The notes under the pieces were generated by a model. It ran no database searches, was not told the origin of the DNA, and saw only the letters and a list, made by a program, of their open reading frames with translations. The position numbers and the translations under genes were made by a program. Below, piece by piece: positions 10,964 through 21,221 of a stretch of 64,000 bases of DNA. Source of the stretch: Rhodococcus spongiicola (GTDB taxonomy: Bacteria > Actinomycetota > Actinomycetes > Mycobacteriales > Mycobacteriaceae); the NCBI RefSeq assembly GCF_004011835.1, contig NZ_RKLN01000003.1, positions 1 through 64,000 on the forward strand. Direction: 5' to 3'. Numbering within the stretch: position 1 is the first letter of the stretch; every line of letters begins with the position of its first letter.

Positions 10964-11889
10964 CCGCGCTGAGCGGTCAGATCGACACCTATCTGGACCA
11001 CCTTGCGGTCGAGCGCGGTGCGGCTAGCAACACCCTCAGCTCGTACCGGCGTGACCTGGATCGATATGCGCGATTCCTGACCGATCGGGGCGTCCGCGAC
11101 TTAGGTGGGGTCACCGAGAGCGACGTCAGCGAGTTCGTCGTATCGCTGCGACGCGGAGACCCGGAGACAGGAACTGCCGCGCTCGCGCCCAGTTCGGCAG
11201 CGCGGGCGCTGATCGCGGTCCGCGGCCTGCACCGGTTCGCGGCCGCGGAAGGCACGACGATCGGCGACGTGGCCCGTGCGGTGAAGCCCCCGGCCCCGGG
11301 GCGGCGACTGCCGAAGTCTCTGCCTCTCGACGACGTGTTGTCGATACTCGACGCGGCCGGTGGAGACGGTGCGTCGGCCACTCCGCGCATGGTTCGGGAC
11401 CGGGCGCTGCTCGAACTTCTCTACTCGACAGGCGCGCGTATCTCGGAGGCGGTCGGTCTCGACATCGACGACATCGACGGGCAGTCACGTTCGGTGCTGT
11501 TGCGAGGAAAGGGCGGTAAGGAGCGAGTGGTACCTGTCGGCCGCCCCGCGATTGCGGCGATCGACGCCTACCTCGTCCGAGGCCGACCTGGCCTTGTGAC
11601 GAAGGGGACGCCGGCGCTGTTCCTCAACGCCCGGGGAGGCCGGTTGTCGAGGCAGAGCGCGTGGCAGGTCTTGCACGATGCCGCGGAGAAGGCAGGCATA
11701 TCGGTCGGTGTGTCGCCCCATACGCTGCGGCACTCGTTCGCCACGCACCTGCTCGACGGGGGCGCAGATGTACGGGTCGTGCAGGAATTGTTGGGGCATT
11801 CCTCGGTGACGACGACACAGCTGTACACCATGGTCACCGCGGGTGCTCTGAGAGAGGTGTGGTCTCAGGCGCATCCCCGGGCGCGCTGA
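10960..11889 (+). CDS. xerD: Site-specific tyrosine recombinase XerD
   Basis: This 309-residue recombinase works with XerC at dif to resolve chromosome dimers. It has an N-terminal SAM-like core-binding domain (residues ~1-95) and a catalytic domain with all expected residues: Arg in [13 protein letters not shown], Lys in [10 protein letters not shown], the HTLRH box, His in LLGHSS, and the tyrosine in TTTQLYT. The start ATG 10960 overlaps the Nudix stop. Core-genome neighbours (parA-like, scpA, scpB) argue for the housekeeping XerD rather than a phage integrase. Confidence 0.95.
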   Translation: MTALSGQIDTYLDHLAVERGAASNTLSSYRRDLDRYARFLTDRGVRDLGGVTESDVSEFVVSLRRGDPETGTAALAPSSAARALIAVRGLHRFAAAEGTTIGDVARAVKPPAPGRRLPKSLPLDDVLSILDAAGGDGASATPRMVRDRALLELLYSTGARISEAVGLDIDDIDGQSRSVLLRGKGGKERVVPVGRPAIAAIDAYLVRGRPGLVTKGTPALFLNARGGRLSRQSAWQVLHDAAEKAGISVGVSPHTLRHSFATHLLDGGADVRVVQELLGHSSVTTTQLYTMVTAGALREVWSQAHPRAR

Positions 11890-11983
11890 CGTGGTGCGTG
11901 TTGGCGTCGTTTCAGATCACGAAGCGGTAGCGTTATGGAAGCAGCTCGGCGACGGGACGGGATCGACAAGACAGGGGACATTG

Positions 11984-12907
11984 GTGGTGACACCTCAGCC
12001 ATCGCAGGCGGAGCAGGCGCACCAGGATGCGCTGTCGTACGTGGGGAACCTCGAATCGGGGCACGATGTGCCGCTCGGTCCCACCGGCCGCCCGCTGCGC
12101 GACATACCGGAGCCCACACCCGTCAGCAGTCATGGACCTGCCCGGGTCATTGCGATGTGCAATCAGAAGGGTGGCGTCGGCAAGACCACATCGACGATCA
12201 ACTTGGGTGCTTCACTCGCGGATTACGGTCGTCGGGTGCTGCTCGTGGACCTCGATCCGCAGGGGGCGTTGTCCGCGGGGCTCGGCGTCGCTCACCACGA
12301 CCTGGACCTGACCGTTCACAACCTGCTGGTCGAGCGCAAGAGATCCATCGATGATGTGCTCATGCGGACGAGGATCGAGGGACTCGACCTGTTGCCGAGC
12401 AACATCGATCTGTCGGCGGCCGAGATTCAGCTCGTCACCGAGGTCGCGCGCGAGCAGACGCTGGGGCGGGTCCTCGATCCGGTGCTCGACCGCTACGACT
12501 ACGTGCTGATCGACTGCCAGCCTTCCCTTGGCCTGCTGACGGTCAACGCGTTGGCGTGCGCGGACAGCGTGATCATCCCGATGGAGTGTGAGTTCTTCTC
12601 GCTGCGCGGGCTCGCATTGCTCAACGACACGATCGAGAAGGTGCATGATCGTCTCAACCCGAAGTTGTCGCTCGAGGGCATCGTGGTGACCATGTTCGAC
12701 GTGCGTACGCTGCACGCCCGTGAGGTGATGTCGCGGGTCGTGGAGGTCTTCGGTGACTTGGTCTACCACACCGTCATCAACCGCACCGTGAGGTTCCCCG
12801 AGACGAGTGTCGCGGGCGAGCCGATCACGACATGGGCGCCCAATTCCGGTGGTGCGGAGGCGTACCGGGCACTGGCTCGCGAGGTCATCCACCGCTGTGC
12901 CCGGTGA
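11984..12907 (+). CDS. ParA-family ATPase (Rv1708-like)
   Basis: This 307-residue ParA/Soj-type ATPase has a deviant Walker A (CNQKGGVGKTTSTINLGASL), VLLVDLDPQGALS, and Walker B VLIDCQPSLGLLTVNAL. An N-terminal ~60-residue polar extension precedes the ATPase domain. GTG 11984 (or 11987) is favoured because AGGGGA lies 5-8 nt upstream; the frame stays open back to GTG 11891, which would add 31 residues. Its placement directly before scpA/scpB suggests a role in chromosome organisation separate from the main parAB locus. The scpA start overlaps its stop. Confidence 0.88.
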   Translation: MVTPQPSQAEQAHQDALSYVGNLESGHDVPLGPTGRPLRDIPEPTPVSSHGPARVIAMCNQKGGVGKTTSTINLGASLADYGRRVLLVDLDPQGALSAGLGVAHHDLDLTVHNLLVERKRSIDDVLMRTRIEGLDLLPSNIDLSAAEIQLVTEVAREQTLGRVLDPVLDRYDYVLIDCQPSLGLLTVNALACADSVIIPMECEFFSLRGLALLNDTIEKVHDRLNPKLSLEGIVVTMFDVRTLHAREVMSRVVEVFGDLVYHTVINRTVRFPETSVAGEPITTWAPNSGGAEAYRALAREVIHRCAR

Positions 12908-13767
12908 ACGCGGACGTCGCTGAGGGGGTCGAGACGGCGGAGGCTGAGGACGCCGAGACGGCGAAGCCGGGCACCGGTGCCCCGGATGACGCCGGTTTTC
13001 GGGTGCGCCTGCGCAATTTCGAGGGCCCGTTCGACTTGCTCCTGACCCTCATCAACCAGCACCAGTTGGACGTGACCGAGGTCGCGTTGCACGAGGTCAC
13101 CGATGAGTTCATCGCATACACGCGCAGCCTCGGCCGCGAGATCGGCCTGGATCAAACCACCGAGTTCCTGGTGGTCGCAGCGACGCTCCTCGACCTCAAG
13201 GCGGCGCGGTTGCTTCCCGCGGGCGAGGTGGACGACGCCGACGACCTGGCGCTGCTCGAAGCCCGCGACCTCCTCTTCGCGCGCCTGCTGCAGTACCGGG
13301 CCTACAAACAGGTCGCCCAACTGTTCGGCGAGTTCGAGGCCGCCGCGCTACGCCGCTACCCGAGGTCGGTGTCAGTCGAGGACCGGTATGTCGAGTTGCT
13401 CCCTGAGGTGTTGCTCGGCGTCGATCCGCAGCAGTTCGCGGAGGTAGCGGCGGCGGCGATGCGGCCCCGACCGGTCCCGACGGTCGGGCTCGGTCACCTG
13501 CACGTGCCAACGGTGTCGGTGCCGGAGCAGGCGGCCCGGATCCTCGAGCTACTTCGGGAGCGCGGACGGGACGAGTGGGTCCCGTTCGGTGAACTGATCG
13601 TCGAATGCGAGATGCCCGTCCAGATCGTGGCCCGCTTCCTCGCGCTGCTCGAACTGTACCGGGAGCAGTCGGTACTGTTCACGCAAACCGAGCCGCTGGG
13701 GAGCCTGCTGGTGAGCTGGACCGGTGAGACCACGGACGCACCCGCGAGCGAGGAGGACTACGGATGA
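12904..13767 (+). CDS. scpA: Segregation and condensation protein ScpA
   Basis: This 287-residue kleisin bridges the heads of the Smc dimer. The N-terminal Smc-binding signature is FRVRLRNFEGPFDLLLTLIN followed by the DVTEVALHEVTDEFIAY helix, and a C-terminal winged helix lies around residues 215-275. An acidic Ala/Glu/Thr-rich leader of ~38 residues precedes it. GTG 12904 overlaps the parA-like stop (GTGA), and the stop overlaps scpB (ATGA), so three genes are coupled. Confidence 0.95.
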   Translation: MNADVAEGVETAEAEDAETAKPGTGAPDDAGFRVRLRNFEGPFDLLLTLINQHQLDVTEVALHEVTDEFIAYTRSLGREIGLDQTTEFLVVAATLLDLKAARLLPAGEVDDADDLALLEARDLLFARLLQYRAYKQVAQLFGEFEAAALRRYPRSVSVEDRYVELLPEVLLGVDPQQFAEVAAAAMRPRPVPTVGLGHLHVPTVSVPEQAARILELLRERGRDEWVPFGELIVECEMPVQIVARFLALLELYREQSVLFTQTEPLGSLLVSWTGETTDAPASEEDYG

Positions 13768-14471
13768 CGTCCCTGAACACGCAGGAAGATGCGGAGGACG
13801 TGAACCCATTCGAGGATGAGTTTGCACCGATGCCGGACGATCGCCTGGTGGCGGCACTCGAGTCCATGCTGCTTGTCGTCGACGCCCCGGCGTCTGCGGA
13901 GATGCTGGCGTCTGCACTCGGGGAATCCGAGGCGCGGGTCGAGACGATGCTGCGCACGATGTCCGACGACCTCACTGCCCGCGGCAGCGGCATCGACCTG
14001 CGGTTTGCCGGGGATGGCTGGCGGTTCTACACCCGCACAGACCACGCCCGGTACGTCGAACGATTGTTGCTCGACGGAGCCCGGTCGAAGCTGACCCGTG
14101 CGGCGCTCGAGACGCTCGCAGTGATCGCGTACCAGCAGCCGCTGACTCGGGCTCGGATCAGCGCGGTCCGCGGCGTCAACGTCGACGGCGTCGTCCGCAC
14201 GCTGCTGGCCCGCGGTCTGATCACCGAAGCCGGCCCAGATCCGGAGACAAATGCGACAACCTATGCGACCACTGAACTGTTCCTCGAACGCCTCGGGCTG
14301 GCCTCACTGAAGGATCTGCCACCGCTCGCGCCGCTGCTGCCGGACGTCGATGTGATCGACGACATCAGTGAGAGTCTCGAAGCGGATCCACGATTTGCGA
14401 GAATGGGGACGACTCCGTCCTCACTGGGGTCGGCGGACACGCTGGACCCCGAGATCGACATAGAAGACTGA
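13764..14471 (+). CDS. scpB: Segregation and condensation protein ScpB
   Basis: This 235-residue protein has two winged-helix domains and forms the Smc-ScpAB condensin with ScpA. The recognisable core is LVAALESMLLVVDAPASAE ... LTRAALETLAVIAYQQPLTR, then AEIRG-like SAVRGVNVDGVVRTLLARGL. The C-terminal ~60 residues are acidic and probably disordered. It starts at ATG 13764, overlapping scpA. Confidence 0.95.
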   Translation: MTSLNTQEDAEDVNPFEDEFAPMPDDRLVAALESMLLVVDAPASAEMLASALGESEARVETMLRTMSDDLTARGSGIDLRFAGDGWRFYTRTDHARYVERLLLDGARSKLTRAALETLAVIAYQQPLTRARISAVRGVNVDGVVRTLLARGLITEAGPDPETNATTYATTELFLERLGLASLKDLPPLAPLLPDVDVIDDISESLEADPRFARMGTTPSSLGSADTLDPEIDIED

Positions 14472-14484
14472 CAGGGATCGAGAA

Positions 14485-15483
14485 GTGAACAAGCCCGCTC
14501 GCCGTGATGGCATACCGGACCGTAGAAGAAGGCAGGCCAGGGAGGGTGCCCCCGGCACTGCCCGACCGACCCCTGCATCGAGCAAGAAGACGAACAAAGC
14601 GACGAACAAGCAGACGAACAAGCACGGCAAGCCGAAGGCGCCTAAACCACAACGTGCTCAGCTGCAACCTCACGTCCCCAAGATCAGCAACGCCAAACCG
14701 GCAAAGCACCAGTACACACCCGTCGACCGTGACCTCACGGTCGTGCAGGGCGATGGCGTCCGGCTGCAGAAGGTTCTCGCCAAGGCCGGTGTCGCATCTC
14801 GCCGCGCCGCCGAAGAGCTCATCGCGCAGGGCCGCGTCGAGGTCGACGGACGGATCGTCGTCGAGCAAGGGCTGCGCATCGATCCCGAGAACGCCGTCGT
14901 GCGTGTCGACGGCACCCGCGTGGTCGTCAAGGAGGATCTGGTTCATCTCGCGCTGAACAAGCCGCGCGGATGGCAGTCCACGATGTCCGACGATCTGGGG
15001 CGCCCGTGCGTCGGCGACATCGTCTCCGAGCGCGTCGCCGCAGGCCAGCGCCTGTTCCACGTCGGACGTCTCGACGCCGACACCGAGGGGCTCTTGCTGC
15101 TGACGAACGACGGGGATCTGGCACACCGCCTGATGCACCCTTCATACGAGGTGTCCAAGACGTACCTGGCAACGGTGCAGGGCGTCGTGGGTCGCAGCGT
15201 CGGCAAGACCCTCAAATCTGGTGTCGAACTCGATGACGGGCCCGCAAAGGTGGACTCGTTCGCACTGCTCGACATCAGCGAGGGCAAGTCGCTGGTGAAG
15301 GTCGTGCTGCACGAGGGACGCAAGCACATCGTGCGCCGCTTGCTCGAGGCTGTCGGGCATCCGGTGATTCGCTTGGTCCGCACCGACATCGGTGCGGTCG
15401 CGCTCGGCGACCAGCGGCCCGGAACCCTGCGGGTGCTCGGCCGCCACGAGGTGGGCGGCCTGTACGGGGCGGTCGGCCTGTGA
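14485..15483 (+). CDS. RsuA/RluB-family pseudouridine synthase
   Basis: This 332-residue protein modifies a uridine in rRNA (RluB/RsuA family, Rv1711 position). Residues 1-85 are a basic low-complexity tail rich in Lys, Thr and Asn ([19 protein letters not shown]). An S4 domain ([20 protein letters not shown]) and the catalytic domain with [20 protein letters not shown] follow, the Asp of GRLD being catalytic. GTG 14485 is supported by GGGATCGAGAA upstream. Its stop overlaps cmk. RluB (23S U2605 equivalent) is the best family guess, but RsuA specificity cannot be excluded. Confidence 0.92.
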   Translation: MNKPARRDGIPDRRRRQAREGAPGTARPTPASSKKTNKATNKQTNKHGKPKAPKPQRAQLQPHVPKISNAKPAKHQYTPVDRDLTVVQGDGVRLQKVLAKAGVASRRAAEELIAQGRVEVDGRIVVEQGLRIDPENAVVRVDGTRVVVKEDLVHLALNKPRGWQSTMSDDLGRPCVGDIVSERVAAGQRLFHVGRLDADTEGLLLLTNDGDLAHRLMHPSYEVSKTYLATVQGVVGRSVGKTLKSGVELDDGPAKVDSFALLDISEGKSLVKVVLHEGRKHIVRRLLEAVGHPVIRLVRTDIGAVALGDQRPGTLRVLGRHEVGGLYGAVGL

Positions 15484-16178
15484 GCGCGGCGAACGAGGGC
15501 GCACTGGTCGTCGCGATCGATGGACCGTCGGGCACGGGGAAGTCCAGTGTGTCCCGCCGGCTGGCGGCACGGCTCGGTGCCCGCTACCTAGACACCGGTG
15601 CCATGTACCGGATTGCGACGCTTCACGTCTTGCGTCAGGGCGTCGACCTCGCCGATCCGGCCGCCGTGGCGGAGGTGACTGCATCGCTGCCGCTGACCAT
15701 CGGGACCGATCCCGAGCACGCCGGGGTGCAACTCGACGGTGAGGACGTCACCGCCGAGATCCGCGGCGCGGAAGTCACGCGTGCCGTCTCCGCGGTGTCG
15801 GCGGTACCCGACGTGCGAACGTTCCTCGTGGACCTGCAGCGGCGGATCGCCGAAGAGGCCGAGCGGATCGTCGTCGAGGGCCGCGACATCGGAACCGTCG
15901 TGCTACCGGATGCGGACGTCAAGATTTTCCTCACGGCCTCCGCGGAGGCGCGGGCGTTGCGGCGCCACGCCCAAGACCTTGCAGAGGGCCGCGACGGTGA
16001 CTTCGACGCCGTCCTCGCCGACGTACAGAGACGTGACCACCTCGACTCCACCCGAGCGGTATCGCCGATGCGTCCGGCGGAGGACTCGGTGACGGTCGAC
16101 ACGAGTGAATTGGGCATCGAAGACGTGATCGGCAGACTGCTGCTAGTGGTCAGCGACAGAACTGGAGCAGTGCGGTGA
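15480..16178 (+). CDS. cmk: Cytidylate kinase
   Basis: This 232-residue CMP/dCMP kinase has the P-loop [18 protein letters not shown] at its N-terminus, the substrate-binding [10 protein letters not shown], and the [20 protein letters not shown] block diagnostic of bacterial cytidylate kinases. It overlaps the rluB-like gene and der by 4 nt each (GTGA), as in Rv1711-Rv1713. Confidence 0.96.
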   Translation: MSAANEGALVVAIDGPSGTGKSSVSRRLAARLGARYLDTGAMYRIATLHVLRQGVDLADPAAVAEVTASLPLTIGTDPEHAGVQLDGEDVTAEIRGAEVTRAVSAVSAVPDVRTFLVDLQRRIAEEAERIVVEGRDIGTVVLPDADVKIFLTASAEARALRRHAQDLAEGRDGDFDAVLADVQRRDHLDSTRAVSPMRPAEDSVTVDTSELGIEDVIGRLLLVVSDRTGAVR

Positions 16179-17614
16179 CCGACGATGTTGTGAGCGACCT
16201 GGCCGATGGCGGGTTCGCCGGTGACGGCACCTGGATCGAAGAATCTGACTGGGATCTAGCCGAATTCATCGATGGCGACGATGCGGAGGAGCATCTCGCG
16301 GTCCCCGTGGTCGCTGTCGTCGGCCGACCCAATGTCGGCAAGTCGACGCTGGTCAACCGGATCATCGGTCGCCGTGAAGCGGTCGTCGAGGACTTCCCGG
16401 GCGTGACACGGGACCGCGTCTCTTACGACGCGACCTGGGCCGGACGCCGGTTCACCGTCCAGGACACCGGCGGCTGGGAACCCGACGCGAAGGGGCTGCA
16501 GCAGTCGGTGGCGCGTCAGGCCGAGCAAGCGATGCGGACCGCCGACGCCGTTCTGCTCGTCGTCGACGCCGTCGTCGGCGCGACCGCTACGGACGAGGCG
16601 GCCGCCAGGGTTCTGCGCCGGTCCAAGACACCCGTCATCCTGGTTGCGAACAAGGTCGACGATGCCCGCACCGAGGCCGAAGCGGCAGCACTGTGGTCGC
16701 TCGGTCTGGGGGAGCCGCGCATGGTCAGTGCCACGCACGGCCGCGGCGCCGGCGACCTCCTGGACGACGTCCTGTCGGTGCTTCCGGAGACCCCGCGCGA
16801 AGGAACCGGCGGTGGGCCACGCCGGGTGGCGCTGGTCGGCAAACCCAATGTCGGGAAGTCGAGCCTGCTCAACAAGCTGTCGGGCGATGAGCGGTCGGTG
16901 GTGCACGATGTGGCAGGCACCACTGTCGACCCTGTGGACTCCCTCGTCGAACTCGGCGGTAAGGTCTGGCGGTTCGTGGACACGGCGGGCCTGCGAAGGA
17001 AAGTGAGCCATGCCAGCGGGCACGAGTTCTATGCGTCGCTGCGCACCAAGTCTGCGATCGAGGCTGCAGAGGTCGCGATCCTCCTGATCGACGCGGCGCA
17101 GCCGATCACCGAGCAGGACCTGCGGGTCCTGTCAATGGTGGCGGACGCCGGCCGGGCGCTGGTCCTCGCGTTCAACAAGTGGGATCTGGTCGACGAGGAT
17201 CGCCGCTACGTGCTCGAGAAGGAAGTGGACCGCGAACTGGTCCGCGTTCCGTGGGCACAGCGGGTCAACATCTCCGCGCAGACCGGGCGGGCTGTCCAGA
17301 AGCTGGTGCCTGCGATCGAGACAGCGCTGGAGTCGTGGGACAAGCGCATCCCGACCGGGCGCCTCAACACGTGGCTCAAGGAGGTGGTGGCGGCGACGCC
17401 GCCGCCGATGCGTGGCGGGCGTTTGCCGCGCATCATGTTCGCGACCCAAGCCGGCACACGCCCGCCGACCTTCGTGCTCTTCACCACGGGCTTCCTCGAG
17501 GCCGGCTACCGCCGCTTCCTCGAGCGCCGCCTGCGTGAGGAGTTCGGGTTCGACGGCAGCCCAGTGCGCATCTCAGTGCGCGTGCGGGAGAAGCGAGTCC
17601 GCAAGAATCGCTGA
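16175..17614 (+). CDS. der: Ribosome-assembly GTPase Der (EngA)
   Basis: This 479-residue GTPase for 50S subunit maturation has tandem G domains. The first is [21 protein letters not shown] and NKVD; the second is [20 protein letters not shown] and NKWD. A C-terminal KH-like domain ends in the basic tail [10 protein letters not shown]. An N-terminal acidic extension of ~45 residues is common in actinobacterial Der. It closes the conserved operon. Confidence 0.96.
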   Translation: MTDDVVSDLADGGFAGDGTWIEESDWDLAEFIDGDDAEEHLAVPVVAVVGRPNVGKSTLVNRIIGRREAVVEDFPGVTRDRVSYDATWAGRRFTVQDTGGWEPDAKGLQQSVARQAEQAMRTADAVLLVVDAVVGATATDEAAARVLRRSKTPVILVANKVDDARTEAEAAALWSLGLGEPRMVSATHGRGAGDLLDDVLSVLPETPREGTGGGPRRVALVGKPNVGKSSLLNKLSGDERSVVHDVAGTTVDPVDSLVELGGKVWRFVDTAGLRRKVSHASGHEFYASLRTKSAIEAAEVAILLIDAAQPITEQDLRVLSMVADAGRALVLAFNKWDLVDEDRRYVLEKEVDRELVRVPWAQRVNISAQTGRAVQKLVPAIETALESWDKRIPTGRLNTWLKEVVAATPPPMRGGRLPRIMFATQAGTRPPTFVLFTTGFLEAGYRRFLERRLREEFGFDGSPVRISVRVREKRVRKNR

Positions 17615-17723
17615 CCTACCGCCCGCTGTGCTACCCCCAACCAGTCGCGGGACACGCTGACCAGGCGATTCGCCTTCCCGAGCGCCGCTGTTGTAATCTC
17701 TTGAGGCGCCCGAGGGGCGTGGA

Positions 17724-17799
<76 letters not shown>

Positions 17800-17803
<4 letters not shown>

Positions 17804-17840
17804 ATCCCCAGGTGAGACACTGTTTCACCTGGGGATTCTC
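17800..17840 (+). terminator. tRNA-Pro terminator hairpin
   Basis: A perfect 16-bp inverted repeat (GAGAATCCCCAGGTGA / TCACCTGGGGATTCTC, 9-nt loop) begins 2 nt after the tRNA. It fits an intrinsic terminator for tRNA-Pro. Confidence 0.85.
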
Positions 17841-18384
17841 CGTTTCCGGAGCGTCCCGCTGGGTCCCGCAAGAGCCCGAGGAATCGGCGATAGAGCCACC
17901 AGCCGGCAAGTAGCAGATTGCGCCCCACCCGGACCGGATTGGTGTGCGAGACCCCTGATCGACAAACCGAAAATTGATCTCCGGCGCGTGCGCTAACACC
18001 CCCGGAGCATGGCCGAAGACTCCCAACTCCGATCCGATCGCCTCTGTCCACGATTTGATCTGCAGCAACTCGGGTCGAACCTCTTCTTCGACGCCCGCGC
18101 GTGGAAGACTTTCGGCGCCCGGGCGGTGGCCTGATGAGCACCGAAACGGGCCGCGCAGGCTGCGGCGAGTTCATGGCCTACGCCTGGGCGCTCATCGTCG
18201 GCGCCAACGCCCGCGCGTAGGGGCCTCCGAGGCGACGGTGCGGCGAATGTTCGCCCAGGTCGCCGCACGCTGACTCACCTCTGGACGATGAAACGCCCCA
18301 ACATCTTCCACGTTGGCGCGACATTGAAAGCGGCACCGAGCGGCGTGGCGGCGTGAAGACTCCTGGGATGCCTAGAGTTACTTC
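17841..18384 (+). other. intergenic/degenerate segment inside the tRNA island
   Basis: No convincing gene was found. Two short, adjacent frames share a TGATG junction: 18009-18134 (41 aa, MAEDSQLRSD...) and 18134-18220 (28 aa, MSTETGRAGC...). They have no good ribosome binding site and resemble nothing I recognise, so they may be remnants of the integrated element's small genes. At the right end, TAGAGT (18373-18378) is a plausible -10 element for the SIR2 gene, placing the transcription start at or next to its GTG. Confidence 0.4.
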
Positions 18385-20205
18385 GTGACCACTTCACCTC
18401 CGTCTCCGTACAACGCCAGCGAGAGGCTTGCTCTGTCGATGCATTCAAGTCCCGGCGTGTACGCGCTGCTCGTGGGTTCCGGGATCTCGGTGGGTTCGGG
18501 CGTCGCGACGGGCTGGGACGTCATTCAGGCACTGGTCCGCAAGATGGCAGCGGTAGCGACTCCCGGCAGGGCCCTGGGGAGCGACTTCGACGTCGAGACG
18601 TGGTGGAACACAACGCACCCCGGTATCGAACTCGGATATGACAGTGTGCTCGAAGCCTCTACCCTGACTGCAGCCGAACGGCGGCGCGTCCTCGAACCGT
18701 TCTTCCTCCCCACCGCGGAGGATCTCGAGGCAGGCCGGAAGGTGCCGGCGGCCGCTCACCAGGCGATCGCCCAACTCGTCAAGCGCGGCACAGTTCGGGT
18801 CGTTGTCACGACCAACTTCGACGACCTGATCGAGAAGGCGCTCGACGAGATCGGAGCCCCCTATCAGGTGATCGCGACGCCGAGTGCGATTGAAGGATCA
18901 GAAGCCCTACGGCACAGCGCTTGTACCGTCATCAAGGTTCACGGCGACTACAGCCGCATCGACGTGCTCAATACCGCCGACGAACTCGCCGGATACCACC
19001 AAGATTTGGATGGGCTACTCGACCAGGTCTTCGACGAGTACGGACTCCTTGTGTGTGGATGGTCCGCAGACTGGGACACCGCACTTGTCGACGCCATCAG
19101 ACGTGCACCGGCCCGACGATATCCGCTCTACTGGGCCACCCGCGGTGACCTCGGCGGCAATGCCAACGAACTGATCGGCCAGCGCCGCGGCATGATCGTC
19201 CCGATCACCGACGCCGATCGGTTCTTCACCACACTCGCCGAACGCCTCGGCACCCTCGACCGGATGGCCAACCCGCCGCTCACGCTCGACTTCGCGGTCG
19301 GGCAACTCAAGCGTTGCCTGCCCGACCCCGTCCGACGACTCGATCTACGGGACCTGTTCGACCAGGAGATCCTGCGCCTGCGCGACATCCTGAGCGAACG
19401 TCCGCTGTCACCGGAGACGAACGAGGTCGACTGGGGAAGGGAACTCGACGGCCTCTCCGCACACGTCGACATCATCAACCATCTGCTCGCACACGGCATC
19501 ATCCTCGACAACACCCGAGACCACGATGATCTCTGGATCTGGGTCATCGAACAGCTCATGCGCGCCTGCCCACACCTCTCCGGCGGACGTTTCGGCCCTG
19601 ATTGGCAGCGCATGTTGCACTACCCCGCATGGTTGGCGCTCATGACCGCGAGTTTCGCTGCTGTCTACGCCAAGCGTGACGACCTCTTGATCAGGCTGTT
19701 CCGCGAACCCACCGTGCACGACTTCGGCACCTACGACGACAACGGGGAACAAGAGCCCGAAGCACCAGCAAGCAAAGTCCTTTACGACTACCAGCTGTTC
19801 AGCGAAACTATCTCGGAGAACCTCTATCCCGAAACGGATGCGGCGTGCCAGGTGCGCAAGCACACGAAAGACCGGATGCGGCCGATATTCCTGCGGATCG
19901 TCGGAAACCCCTCATCGTTCGATTTCCTCGGGCTCCGCTCCGAGTACCGAATCGCCCTCATCCAAGCAAGTCTTGGAGCGACTACTTCGATCATCCCGCA
20001 CCATGTCACCTATCACCCGGTCATCGAGTACACCTGCCACCGCTTCCAATTCGGCATCGAAGGCAAGTGGAAGATGCACGAAGACTTCACCGCTACTGCC
20101 GACCAGCAACGTTGGGTTCGCGGGCTCGATCTCGACAGTGACAAGGAGTTCGAGACGCTGCGGAACCAACTCAGAGATGAGGCGCATCTCCAAAAGTGGG
20201 GGTGA
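18385..20205 (+). CDS. SIR2-domain protein, candidate anti-phage NADase
   Basis: This 606-residue protein has an N-terminal SIR2/TIR-like NAD-binding domain (~residues 20-280) and a ~320-residue C-terminal part of unknown fold. SIR2 motifs visible are LLVGSGISVGSG (28-39), VTTNFDDLIE (141-150), KVHGD with candidate catalytic H186, and GWSADWD (225-231). In bacterial defence proteins of this type (ThsA, DSR1/DSR2, SIR2-pAgo) the domain degrades NAD+ when phage is sensed, and the unique C-terminal region would be the sensor. It starts at GTG 18385 with no Shine-Dalgarno sequence; the -10-like TAGAGT 6 nt upstream suggests a leaderless mRNA. It is the only intact gene of a tRNA-anchored island. 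Defence is inferred from domain plus context; a metabolic deacylase is unlikely given the size and lack of Cys4 zinc motif. Confidence 0.8.
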   Translation: MTTSPPSPYNASERLALSMHSSPGVYALLVGSGISVGSGVATGWDVIQALVRKMAAVATPGRALGSDFDVETWWNTTHPGIELGYDSVLEASTLTAAERRRVLEPFFLPTAEDLEAGRKVPAAAHQAIAQLVKRGTVRVVVTTNFDDLIEKALDEIGAPYQVIATPSAIEGSEALRHSACTVIKVHGDYSRIDVLNTADELAGYHQDLDGLLDQVFDEYGLLVCGWSADWDTALVDAIRRAPARRYPLYWATRGDLGGNANELIGQRRGMIVPITDADRFFTTLAERLGTLDRMANPPLTLDFAVGQLKRCLPDPVRRLDLRDLFDQEILRLRDILSERPLSPETNEVDWGRELDGLSAHVDIINHLLAHGIILDNTRDHDDLWIWVIEQLMRACPHLSGGRFGPDWQRMLHYPAWLALMTASFAAVYAKRDDLLIRLFREPTVHDFGTYDDNGEQEPEAPASKVLYDYQLFSETISENLYPETDAACQVRKHTKDRMRPIFLRIVGNPSSFDFLGLRSEYRIALIQASLGATTSIIPHHVTYHPVIEYTCHRFQFGIEGKWKMHEDFTATADQQRWVRGLDLDSDKEFETLRNQLRDEAHLQKWG

Positions 20206-21221
20206 TCCGAACGGCTCTCGAGCGCATGTTGGGGTCCCGCAGCGGTCCTCGTAACGCCAGCATTCCCCGAAGGCGAGGCAAAGGCGTGCAGTGTCCGTCG
20301 TAGTCGGATGGATCTGGATGGATCTTGTCCGGAACTGGGCATGGAAGGCGCTGTCCGTAAAAGAATTCCGGTTCACCTTCGGCGCTACGACGCCCGGTTT
20401 GGGGGCAAACCACACCTTCTGCCGTGGGGGATTTCGACTCATCACGCAACTCGCCAACCTCGCCGAAACCGGTGTTTCGTAGCAGGAAGCCGGACGCCGA
20501 ATGGGAGCATCCGCCGACGCGGTTCGCGCCTGGGTTGCGAGAGGGGCGGCAGGGTAGAGCGGCGGCTCATCCTGAGCAGGCCTCATCAGACCGCTAGCTC
20601 GAGTGTGCCTTTGAGACCTTCCGAACCACGCACACTGGGTGACGCCGTGCTCGAACAGCGGCGACCGAGAGCCGCCAGGCAGCAAGATCGCTCAGGGCTC
20701 TGGTCAGAGCCCCATCTTCTCTGACTGGCCGCAAGTGGTCGCAGGTTCAAATCCTGTTAGCCCGACCGAGATCGAGCGTGGTGGAGGCGGTTTCCCGGAA
20801 GCGGAGGACCGCCCCTCGTCTGCTTTGGGCGAGCCCCGGGAGGGCGGGCAATTCACATGACTGGAACCGGATAGGGTGTCAAGACGTCGGAAGTATCGGG
20901 TGGCGGGGGAGACCGAGTCGTGTCGAGGGGGATTTGTGAATGAGGCGATCTACGTTCCGGACCCAGAGTACTTCCAGGGTGACTAGCGGCGCCAACAGCA
21001 CCTTCGCACCTCGATAACCTCAGCGCTCTGCCACACCATCGGTCCGAATGCGACACTCGCACAACGCTGTTCCCGCATCATCGTGGCAACGCGGCTGCCG
21101 GCCGGAGGTGGGTAGTTCAGCTGGCAGTTGCTCTATCCGACATCCCACAGAAGAGACCACCATCACCTACGAGACCGGCTCATCCAGATCTGGTCCAGAG
21201 AGAATAGAGGGTAAAAAGAAC
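20206..21221 (+). other. non-coding or degenerate stretch spanning the island's right end
   Basis: No full gene is supported here. It contains the right att-like repeat (20732-20771). At 20936-20986 a 16-codon frame (MNEAIYVPDPEYFQGD) starts with GTG and has a strong GAGGGGG 4 nt upstream, either a tiny gene or the stub of a lost one. The remaining open frames have unlikely composition and look spurious. Confidence 0.45.
20732..20771 (+). repeat. att-like direct repeat, right copy (partial tRNA-Pro)
   Basis: This is the second copy of the 40-nt tRNA-Pro 3' segment (39/40 identical to 17764-17803). It lacks the 5' half of the tRNA, so it is not a functional tRNA. The C-to-T change falls in the acceptor stem. 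It marks the distal boundary of a 2.97-kb segment. Confidence 0.85.

Noticed and set aside
10960-11889. xerD as the integrase of a mobile element
   Set aside because: It lies in a conserved operon with pyrG, Nudix, parA-like and scpAB genes, matching chromosomal XerD.
20732-20797. Second tRNA-Pro gene
   Set aside because: Only the 3' half is present; the D arm and 5' acceptor strand are missing, so it is an integration scar.
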